A program made the position numbers and the translations under genes. 5,771 bases of DNA from an uncultured Leptolyngbya sp. (GTDB lineage Bacteria > Cyanobacteriota > Cyanobacteriia > Phormidesmidales > Phormidesmidaceae), in assembly GCA_937899365.1 (NCBI GenBank), contig CALBPH010000044.1, forward strand, positions 1-5,771, in the 5' to 3' direction. Shown here one piece after another: positions 1 to 4,483 of this stretch (the first letter of the stretch is position 1; each line of letters begins with the position of its first letter). The notes beneath the pieces were generated by a model. That model was not told the DNA's origin. It saw only the letters and a program-made list of their open reading frames with translations, and ran no database searches.

Positions 1-138
1 GCTGTTCCCGACAACCGCTGTCGCTTACTCGCCTATCTCCACTGTCGCGCAATAGATGCGTTTGAAATGGGACTGATTTCGATTGATATTGATAGCTTGC
101 AAGGGGCCGATATTCCCCAACTCAAAATTCGAGATTGA
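1..138 (+). CDS. C-terminal end of an unrecognised protein (5' truncated by window)
   Basis: An open frame enters from the left edge in frame 1 and ends at TGA 136-138, leaving 45 residues that finish '...DIPQLKIRD'. The segment holds a probable helix (LLAYLHCRAIDAFEMGLI) followed by an acidic, Ile-rich stretch (SIDIDSLQGADI). I recognise no family and no catalytic motif in it. It is accepted as coding because the frame is open from the edge and composition is protein-like, but 45 codons alone are weak proof. The last coding bases (112-122) form one arm of an 11-bp inverted repeat with 145-155, so the gene end is part of a terminator-like structure. No function is assigned. Confidence 0.5.
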   Translation, partial: AVPDNRCRLLAYLHCRAIDAFEMGLISIDIDSLQGADIPQLKIRD

Positions 139-155
139 CCATTAAGTTGGGGAAT
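112..155. repeat. 11-bp perfect inverted repeat over the stop codon of the first gene
   Basis: ATTCCCCAACT (112-122) is the exact reverse complement of AGTTGGGGAAT (145-155), with a 22-nt loop containing the TGA stop at 136-138. The core octamer AGTTGGGG/CCCCAACT recurs in the next hairpin (159-194), so four alternating copies lie within 76 bp. Confidence 0.6.
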
Positions 156-158
156 TTG

Positions 159-194
159 GCTGATCAAGTTGGGGGGTATCCCCAACTGATCGGC
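159..194 (+). terminator. Strong hairpin downstream of the first gene (terminator-like, no U-run)
   Basis: The left arm 159-174 pairs with 180-194 around a 5-nt loop (GGTAT), giving about 15 pairs with one bulged A at 166 and one G-T wobble; the core is AGTTGGGG / CCCCAACT. It starts about 20 nt after the stop at 138, where a terminator is expected, but what follows is CGCTTTACAA, not a T-run. It is therefore either a factor-dependent terminator, an mRNA 3'-end stabiliser or an attenuator ahead of the sigma gene. Confidence 0.5.
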
Positions 195-196
195 GC

Positions 197-224
197 TTTA
201 CAATGCCAAACCCATTGATATATC
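197..224 (+). promoter_or_regulatory. Possible sigma-70-type promoter for the sigma-factor gene
   Basis: TTTACA (197-202) is followed after 16 nt by TATATC (219-224), just downstream of the hairpin and about 95 nt before the ATG at 319. Both boxes are imperfect matches to TTGACA/TATAAT, so this is a weak motif-based suggestion only. Confidence 0.25.
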
Positions 225-305
225 AGTTATTTCAAACGCAATAAGCCCTATTCGATTGGGTGCAGATCGCTTGCCTACCTTGAAGGTGTTGAAACACAAG
301 CCCTC

Positions 306-311
306 AAGGAG
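306..311 (+). promoter_or_regulatory. Ribosome binding site fixing the sigma-factor start at 319
   Basis: AAGGAG at 306-311 lies 7 nt before the ATG at 319-321. The longer open frame could begin at a TTG at 256, but that codon has no comparable Shine-Dalgarno sequence, and the extra 21 residues carry no family feature. The ATG is preferred. Confidence 0.75.
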
Positions 312-318
312 CCTAGCG

Positions 319-1023
319 ATGAATACGCTACCTGTCTTAGCAACGCCCCAGCTACACATTGTTCCTGACGCGTTACAACCGACTCATCCGCAGCCCGTTA
401 ACCCGCCGATACAAACAACCGCAGCTTCAGATAATTTCTGGGAGATTTGGCTACAGCATCGTGACTATGTGTATCGGGTATGCCTAAAATGCACGGGCTC
501 AGATCAGGCTGAAGCCAATGAGCTATTGAGCCAGGCTAGAGATAAAGCCCAAGCGAAATGGCCTAAACATGCTCATAAGGTCACAAATCCTAAAAGCTGG
601 CTTAGCAGCTTAACCAAACATCTATATATAGACCTATATCGGGCGCAAGAACGCAAGAATAAGGTTCATTCTGGACTGCAAAAAGAGGCTTGGGGTGAAA
701 TTTCTCATCAGCCGGCTCCCGAGGTTAACTTGCTCAACAACGAGCTAAGAGATTATGTATCCCAGCTAGTTACTGCTCTGCCTATCAGGCTTCGCACTCC
801 TTTTATTTTACGATTTTACCAAGAAAAATCTTACAAGGAAGTGGCTTTTCAGCTAGGTATTACAGAAGCAACTGGGCGAAAACGAATTCAACAAGCACGC
901 TCACTTCTGCGCAAGCGGTTAACCTGCTATCTCGCAGGAGAGTCTGATGCAAAAATTCTGCTAACTGTTCATAATTCAACAACTCACACCTCGAGAATTC
1001 ATTCTCTAACATTTCACAACTAA
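319..1023 (+). CDS. Sigma-70 family (ECF-like) RNA polymerase sigma factor
   Basis: This encodes 234 residues. A Pro-rich, unstructured N-terminus (1-38) precedes a region-2-like helical block at about 39-113 (WEIWLQHRDYVYRVC ... NPKSWLSSLTKHLYIDLYR), where the 'W..L...LYIDLYR' stretch matches the usual ECF 'WL..IA.N...D..R' pattern. Region 4 lies at about 143-200: 'LPIRLRTPFILRFYQEKSYKEVAFQLGI' is split as a helix plus helix-turn-helix, with recognition helix around ITEATGRKRIQQAR. There is no region 1.1 or region 3, as in two-domain ECF factors. The last ~30 residues are Ser/Thr/His-rich and not family-like. By family it recruits RNA polymerase to selected promoters. No anti-sigma gene is beside it. 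The next gene starts 98 bp downstream on the same strand, so control of the toxin-like genes is a reasonable inference. It ends with TAA. Confidence 0.85.
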   Translation: MNTLPVLATPQLHIVPDALQPTHPQPVNPPIQTTAASDNFWEIWLQHRDYVYRVCLKCTGSDQAEANELLSQARDKAQAKWPKHAHKVTNPKSWLSSLTKHLYIDLYRAQERKNKVHSGLQKEAWGEISHQPAPEVNLLNNELRDYVSQLVTALPIRLRTPFILRFYQEKSYKEVAFQLGITEATGRKRIQQARSLLRKRLTCYLAGESDAKILLTVHNSTTHTSRIHSLTFHN

Positions 1024-1050
1024 GTGTACATAGTCGTCTTATTGATGACA

Positions 1051-1090
1051 GCAAAGTTAAACAAATACAAAACAGTTTGTTCAACTTTGC
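1051..1090. promoter_or_regulatory. 15-bp dyad between sigma-factor gene and toxin-like gene
   Basis: GCAAAGTTAAACAAA (1051-1065) is the reverse complement of TTTGTTCAACTTTGC (1076-1090) at 14 of 15 positions, with a 10-nt centre (1066-1075). It starts 27 bp after the sigma stop and ends 31 bp before the next ATG. It is AT-rich and not followed by a T-run, which fits an operator better than an intrinsic terminator. A weak promoter-like pair, TTGATG (1042-1047) and TACAAA (1066-1071) with 18-nt spacing, overlaps it. As RNA it could also form a 5'-leader hairpin. Confidence 0.5.
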
Positions 1091-1121
1091 CTTAAACCTT
1101 CCCAAAAACAGGAAACTAAAA

Positions 1122-1595
1122 ATGACTGAAAATACGATAACACCTCTTTATGTCGCATGGAGTGGAAAACGCAATGACACCAGCGCTTCTGTCGGCCAAG
1201 ACACAATGTCATATGATCTATACGATGGAGATCATGTTTTGTATGGACTGATTTGGACTAAACCCGATGAGAATTTAACGCCTTTTTATAAAGCTTGGAG
1301 TGGCCGTCGAAATGACACCGGATTCTGTGTTGGGAGCCCCCATTTAGAGAGGCCTTTATATGGTCAACATGAATTGTTAGGGTATATCAGTACAACACCA
1401 GATCATGGTGCGACATTGCCTCTTTGGGCAGCGTGGAGTGGCAAACGCAATGACACAAAGCTTCTCATTGGTGATAATTTTGATACCAATATCTACAATG
1501 GAGATCGTGCCTTATTAGGCTATATTCGTCCAGCAGGAGAAGTTGAACTCATTGACCTCGAGTATGGGGCTCTCAACTACGCTGAAGTTGTTTAA
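1122..1595 (+). CDS. N-terminal triple-repeat (lectin-like?) part of the toxin gene, ending at first TAA
   Basis: This is the part that would certainly be translated: 157 residues starting at ATG 1122, with AGGAA at 1110-1114 (7-nt spacing). The TTG at 1077 upstream lies in the dyad and has no ribosome site. The protein consists of three repeats with the signature AWSG(K/R)RNDT at residues 12-20, 58-66 and 104-112, exactly 46 residues apart. Each begins (T/L)P(L/F)(Y/W).AWSG and closes with (L/Y)G(Y/L)I. A threefold repeat of this size is what beta-trefoil or beta-prism carbohydrate-binding domains show, and such domains often precede aerolysin modules, so a targeting role is inferred. The tail (residues 139-157, 'VELIDLEYGALNYAEVV') looks like the first strand of the pore module, cut off by TAA. 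I do not recognise a named family for the repeat. Confidence 0.7.
   Translation: MTENTITPLYVAWSGKRNDTSASVGQDTMSYDLYDGDHVLYGLIWTKPDENLTPFYKAWSGRRNDTGFCVGSPHLERPLYGQHELLGYISTTPDHGATLPLWAAWSGKRNDTKLLIGDNFDTNIYNGDRALLGYIRPAGEVELIDLEYGALNYAEVV
1140..1532 (+). repeat. Three tandem 46-residue (138-bp) protein repeats, 'AWSGKRNDT' type
   Basis: The AWSG(K/R)RNDT cores start at 1155, 1293 and 1431, a strict 138-bp period. DNA identity between units is only partial outside the core (for example GGAGTGG..ACG/CGA..AATGACAC), so the duplication is old and kept at protein level. Units 1 and 3 share 'Y(D/N)GD'; unit 2 has 'YGQH' there. Confidence 0.85.
1593..1595 (+). other. First in-frame TAA within the toxin reading frame
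   Basis: TAA at 1593-1595 sits between '...NYAEVV' and 'IVPTQHLSS...'. Codons on both sides are in the same frame and both are needed for a complete aerolysin-type module. The frame stays open to the next TAA at 2160. The first usable start after it is GTG 1644, which lacks a Shine-Dalgarno sequence. Confidence 0.8.
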
Positions 1596-1643
1596 ATTGT
1601 TCCAACTCAACATCTAAGCAGTCAGCTAGACAACAACTCTCCT

Positions 1644-2162
1644 GTGTCTCAAACATTGATAGCGACCTTTTCTTATAGCGAGGAGACGCAATCGACATTC
1701 ACCTGGGAGAATTCTACGACCGTTGGCATTACGGTAACCGCAGATGTTGAAGTTCCCTTTCTGGCGAGTGGCTCGATAGAAACCTCCCTTGAAAATCAGT
1801 TAACGATTGGTGAGAGTAAAACAAAGAAAACAGTTGAGACTAAAACCTACGAGATGCCTGTTGACTGTCTTCCCAACTCATCTTGTGTTGCCAATCTTGT
1901 CATTAAGCATGGCAAGATTACGCTTCCCTTTACAGCGACCTTAAAGGTAAAAGGGACAAACGTCTCGTGGCAGGAAAAAGGGATCTATAGTGGGGTCGCT
2001 TTTTCAGGGTTAGACGCTACCGTGGACGGTATGAGCACTTCGGAAGAAAATCCTAATCAGGAAGAGAAAAAGCCGACACGGCCAACCCCGACTTCTCCCA
2101 CTAATTCGCTCACACTTCACCACACCCAGAAAGGTGCAGCGAGCGGACATGAGGAACAATAA
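1644..2162 (+). CDS. Aerolysin-like beta-pore-forming module (middle fragment between the two TAA codons)
   Basis: The 172 residues from GTG 1644 contain the core of an aerolysin/ETX-MTX2/natterin-like pore module. 'QTLIATFSYSEETQSTFTW' is the first long strand. Alternating polar/non-polar strands follow in 'VGITVTADVEVPFLASGSIETSL', the usual place of the amphipathic membrane-inserting hairpin. Next come 'TKKTVETKTYEMPV', a Cys pair (CLPNSSC) replacing the common Pro-rich turn, and 'GKITLPFTATLKV'. After about residue 130 comes a Glu/Pro/Thr-rich linker (EENPNQEEKKPTRPTPTSPT), then the beginning of the first C-terminal repeat. There is no ribosome site before GTG 1644, and the upstream strand of the module is lost if translation begins here. 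I treat it as a fragment of the 1122-2432 gene, not an independent gene. The family assignment rests on pattern recognition and is fairly firm. Confidence 0.6.
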   Translation: MSQTLIATFSYSEETQSTFTWENSTTVGITVTADVEVPFLASGSIETSLENQLTIGESKTKKTVETKTYEMPVDCLPNSSCVANLVIKHGKITLPFTATLKVKGTNVSWQEKGIYSGVAFSGLDATVDGMSTSEENPNQEEKKPTRPTPTSPTNSLTLHHTQKGAASGHEEQ

Positions 2163-2429
2163 GTCAATTATAAATCATGGGGGGGCGGCAACTGGAGAGC
2201 ATCCATTGATTCGCAGGGTACATTCACGCATACCGCGCAAGGTGCCAGTTCAAGTCACACCGACACCATTATTAATTACATCACTTGGGATGGTTCTGAG
2301 TGGACTGCCACAATCGATCCGAGTCGAAAGGTATTTAAGCATGTGCGTAAAGGTGAAAGCTCAGGACACGAAGATACGATTTTGAACTACCTCACCTGGG
2401 ATGGCTCAATGTGGACGATGAAAGTTCAG
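2121..2429 (+). repeat. Three tandem ~36-residue C-terminal repeats, 'GxSSGHxDTIxNYxTWDGSxW' type
   Basis: Units start at His codons 2121, 2229 and 2340 (spacing 36 and 37 codons). Unit 2 has 'HTAQGASSSHTDTIINYITW' then DGSEW; unit 3 has 'HVRKGESSGHEDTILNYLTW' then DGSMW. Unit 1 reads HTQKGAASGHEEQ, stop, VNYKSW then GGGNW, and aligns without any gap, the stop replacing Ile. Units 2 and 3 are better conserved than unit 1. Repeats rich in Trp and aromatic-Gly turns at the end of a pore-forming protein suggest a second binding domain, but the family is unknown to me. Confidence 0.8.
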
Positions 2430-2432
2430 TAA
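2163..2432 (+). pseudogene. Orphaned C-terminal repeat segment after the second TAA
   Basis: This is 89 codons in the same frame as the upstream toxin fragments, beginning VNYKSW and ending TMKVQ before TAA 2430-2432. The only in-frame start codons are internal (GTG 2343, TTG near 2376, ATG near 2409) and none has a ribosome site, so it would not be translated on its own. It is retained coding sequence from the interrupted gene. An overlapping frame at 2134-2385 is a shadow: it crosses these repeats out of frame and gives a low-complexity Arg/Pro-rich product. Confidence 0.7.
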
Positions 2433-2460
2433 CGTGTAAACCCTGACTAATCTGATTCAT

Positions 2461-2538
2461 CCCGTCACGCCCCCTGGTATCCAAGTCTGGGAAGCTCTGA
2501 AGCTACTCATCTAGACTTGGGGCTAAGGGGGCGACGGG
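2461..2538. terminator. 78-bp imperfect palindrome between toxin and lipase genes, followed by TTTT
   Basis: Outer arms CCCGTC (2461-2466) and GACGGG (2533-2538), then GCCCCCT (2469-2475) and AGGGGGC (2526-2532), then CCAAGTCT (2481-2488) and AGACTTGG (2513-2520) are all complementary in order, with short internal loops. An AGCT pair closes the tip (2493-2496/2501-2504). The whole is a long, G/C-rich stem beginning 29 bp after the toxin stop. AATTTTGATTT follows, so a Rho-independent terminator is plausible. The length, the internal mismatches and the direct repeat GAAGCT at the tip also fit a small palindromic interspersed repeat; no clear target-site duplication is seen. Confidence 0.55.
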
Positions 2539-2622
2539 AATTTTGATTTCCTAATCATTTCTCATACCACAACTAAAAACTGCTGCAGAAAAGAGAATCC
2601 AACAATATCTGAGGATCTATGA

Positions 2623-4188
2623 ATGCCTACCGACATCAAAATTACCTTTACTAATCAAGCCCACCTTAAAGCAGAAAATAATTGCGTGGTGGTGTTTGCC
2701 GCACCCACACAAGTCTCTGATGGGCCATCTGCCCTCGCTTGGCAAGTGATAAAAGATAGTGATTCATACTGCTTTGATTATCCTGCTCGTACCTGGGTTC
2801 AAGCGACCTGGGATGGTGGCCGCAGCGGTACAGCGAGAAAAGCAGTTGAAACATCATCTTTTGCTTTAGAAGGAACAGAAAGTGGTTTTGCACTTGTCGA
2901 GAGACAGCCTGGTGCATCCCCGAACCAATTTTCTGTCGTTAATGAGGTCGAGATTGCGTCAGGGGTTACGGTAACAGCCTTTAAGGCTGGCAACTTGATT
3001 ATGAGCCAAGCTCATTTGACTAAGGGACAGCGGGTGGAGTTTTTGTTGCTGCCTAAGTTGTGTTGGGCCGTGATGCCTAGCACTGTAGCGGTTGGCGACA
3101 TCATTGACCTAGAAGCGGTTGATTACCAAGAAGTCAATTTGCAAGGGAGAGAAGCGCTGTCTGTTACGCTAAAGGGAAGCGTAGATGAGGGCTATCAGTT
3201 TAGATTTTCAGAACTAACTCAACAACAACCTTACATTGAACAAGTCAGCCTTGATCCAAAGTTAACTATTGCCTGTGCCCATGCATCCTTAGCCGCTTAT
3301 AGCGATTATAAAAAACCACGTCGTCGTCAGGTGGTGCCTGGATATAGATGCGTTGGTCGTTTTACCGGCTGGGATAAAGTCTCGAATGGCACTGGCCGTA
3401 AGGAGCGCTTTGGATTAATACTACAGTCCGTTTTAAATCCCAGTACTTATCTCATTGCCTTTCGCGGTACAGATTCTTATGAAGATGCCTATGAAGATCT
3501 CTGGATAGATCCGGTTCCCTTTGAGCCCTATGGGAGGCAAAACACGTTTCCACAAGATGTTTTGGTGGCAGACGGATTCAACAGCATTTACAGCCTCAAA
3601 GGCGGCAATATGAAACGGAGCATGCAAGCACAGCTCTTCAAAAAGCTCAGCCGACTAACCCCTGCACCTGAAGAAATTATCACGACAGGGCATAGTTTGG
3701 GTGGCCCGTTGGCTGCGCTTTTTACGCTGGATGTGGCCCATAGCTTTGGCAATAAAATCCGCCTCAAGAACATCACCTTTGCCAGCCCTCGCGTAGGCTT
3801 GCAAACCTGGAAAGAGACTTATAACAACACCTACAATCTTGAACCCTCTACCTACCGAATCGCAAACTATTATGATCTCATTCCATCCTTGCCGCCTAAA
3901 CTTTTCAACTATCACCACATTGGTCAGCAATTTTTGATCAGCTTTTTTGTCAAGGATTTTTGGTATCCGCATTATGTGGCTCGTCACTCTTTAGTCAATT
4001 ACTTAACTGTGATAAGCAAAGCCGTTCAATTAGAGCCACAAATCTACATTGGCGATTTCTATGATGCAACCGCTCAGCATAGAATCATGAAAAGTACTTC
4101 TCCGCCATCAGTAGATGTTCCCTCTTGGGCCGATATCATCTATGAAGCGGAGCAAACAGCACTGAGAGGTTTAGCCACCAAAGTTTAG
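2623..4188 (+). CDS. Class-3 lipase (alpha/beta hydrolase) with beta-rich N-terminal domain
   Basis: This encodes 521 residues. The start ATG 2623 has GAGGAT at 2611-2616; an out-of-frame ATG overlaps at 2619. The C-terminal half (about 205-470) is a Lipase_3-type hydrolase. The oxyanion strand is LIAFRGTD (277-284), the nucleophile elbow GHSLGG has Ser358, the acid is Asp418 in YYDLIPSLPP, and the base is His455 in ARHSLVNYL. All three catalytic residues are in family order, so it should hydrolyse acylglycerol or phospholipid esters. Residues 1-200 form a separate beta-rich domain (ITFTNQ ... ALAWQVIK ... VVNEVEIASGVTVTAFKAG ... EGYQFRFSEL). From memory this resembles a domain also occurring as a free-standing protein beginning 'VTFTN...VVIFQKN..LAVAW.VI', of unknown role. 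No signal peptide or membrane segment is visible. Its position behind a pore-forming gene suggests a membrane-damaging effector. The ORF ends at TAG in a 14-bp tandem duplication. Confidence 0.85.
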   Translation: MPTDIKITFTNQAHLKAENNCVVVFAAPTQVSDGPSALAWQVIKDSDSYCFDYPARTWVQATWDGGRSGTARKAVETSSFALEGTESGFALVERQPGASPNQFSVVNEVEIASGVTVTAFKAGNLIMSQAHLTKGQRVEFLLLPKLCWAVMPSTVAVGDIIDLEAVDYQEVNLQGREALSVTLKGSVDEGYQFRFSELTQQQPYIEQVSLDPKLTIACAHASLAAYSDYKKPRRRQVVPGYRCVGRFTGWDKVSNGTGRKERFGLILQSVLNPSTYLIAFRGTDSYEDAYEDLWIDPVPFEPYGRQNTFPQDVLVADGFNSIYSLKGGNMKRSMQAQLFKKLSRLTPAPEEIITTGHSLGGPLAALFTLDVAHSFGNKIRLKNITFASPRVGLQTWKETYNNTYNLEPSTYRIANYYDLIPSLPPKLFNYHHIGQQFLISFFVKDFWYPHYVARHSLVNYLTVISKAVQLEPQIYIGDFYDATAQHRIMKSTSPPSVDVPSWADIIYEAEQTALRGLATKV

Positions 4189-4194
4189 CCACCA
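4169..4194 (+). repeat. 14-bp-period tandem duplication across the lipase stop codon
   Basis: GTTTAGCCACCA occurs at 4169-4180 and again at 4183-4194, separated by AA. The lipase stop TAG (4186-4188) is created in the second copy. Because the period is not a multiple of three, the duplication changes the frame and may have moved the lipase terminus. Confidence 0.7.
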
Positions 4195-4206
4195 TCCACT
4201 ATATAG

Positions 4207-4244
4207 CGATAGTCAGTCAATCCATGGTAATTGACTGACTATCG
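4207..4244 (+). terminator. Perfect 15-bp stem hairpin after the lipase gene
   Basis: CGATAGTCAGTCAAT (4207-4221) and ATTGACTGACTATCG (4230-4244) pair perfectly around an 8-nt loop, starting 18 bp after the lipase stop. There is no T-run on either side in either direction (AAAGGG follows), so it is a termination or mRNA 3'-end element of non-canonical type, perhaps acting for both converging genes. Confidence 0.55.
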
Positions 4245-4483
4245 AAAGGGCATTGACTTAATCTTGCTCATAACTCAAAACAGCCTCGGTCAATTGTTCC
4301 TTATGACTATCAAAGGTGTTTTTTTGCGAGCATTTATGTTTTGAGGAAATACCCGCAAATGAAAGTCTCAGTCGTCAGAAAAATGCAAGTCTGTGCGATG
4401 CGATGTGGCATAGACGGAATGCTGGATGGTGATGGTTCACCGCTCGAAAGTTACTTGGTGGTAGTCATGGTATGTTGATGCAG
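4245..4483. other. Intergenic region between converging lipase and WD40 genes
   Basis: No convincing gene is seen here. It holds a T7 run (4319-4325). It also holds an imperfect 11-bp inverted repeat, TGCGAGCATTT / AAATACCCGCA (4325-4335/4347-4357). A third element is a short stem, GTCTGTGC / GCATAGAC (4389-4396/4408-4415). Read on the minus strand this last stem is followed by TTGCATTTTT and lies about 70 nt past the WD40 stop, so it is a weak terminator candidate for that gene. A 39-codon frame with a GAGGAA site runs 4359-4478 on the plus strand but is not supported by any recognisable protein feature. Confidence 0.4.

Larger units (their letters stand above)
1122..2432 (+). pseudogene. 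Aerolysin/natterin-type pore-forming protein gene, interrupted by two in-frame TAA codons
   Basis: Reading one frame from ATG 1122 to TAA 2430-2432 gives 434 sense codons with stops only at 1593-1595 and 2160-2162. In order it holds three 46-residue repeats (codons 7-137), an aerolysin-like beta-pore module (about codons 140-310), a Pro/Thr/Glu-rich linker, and three ~36-residue C-terminal repeats (from 2121). The module spans the first stop: 'LIDLEYGALNYAEVV' lies before it and 'SSQLDNNSPVSQT' after it, matching the 'Y......A.........DN.SS.eQT..f.fs' opening of aerolysin/natterin families. The second stop falls inside the first C-terminal repeat at a position aligned with Ile in its two sister copies. 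An AGGAA site (1110-1114) precedes the ATG. No signal peptide is visible. Loss of function by two nonsense changes is the simplest reading; assembly error or readthrough remain possible. Confidence 0.75.

Noticed and set aside
256..318. Longer sigma-factor start at TTG 256
   Set aside because: It lacks a Shine-Dalgarno sequence, adds no conserved residues, and ATG 319 has AAGGAG at the right distance.
1077..1121. TTG start at 1077 for the triple-repeat protein
   Set aside because: The codon lies in the 1051-1090 dyad and has no ribosome site; ATG 1122 has AGGAA 7 nt upstream and begins right before the first repeat.
1122..2162. CRISPR or DNA-level tandem array explanation for the periodic sequence
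   Set aside because: The periodicity is at protein level with diverged codons, in units of 46 residues, without conserved short repeats and unique spacers.
2134..2385. Separate 83-residue plus-strand gene
   Set aside because: It overlaps the C-terminal repeats in another frame, while the repeat homology is in the toxin frame; its product is Arg/Pro-rich with no protein-like pattern.
3655..3987. Minus-strand ORF of 110 residues within the lipase gene
   Set aside because: It is antisense to the catalytic core (GHSLGG region), which is plainly coding on the plus strand.
4325..4357. Terminator at the T7 run and hairpin 4325-4357
   Set aside because: On the plus strand the T-run precedes the stem, and on the minus strand the stem is followed by A's, so neither direction has the canonical order.
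4359..4478. 39-codon ORF with GAGGAA at 4344-4349
   Set aside because: Its length is within chance expectation and no recognisable motif is present apart from three Cys; conservation in related genomes would be needed to accept it.
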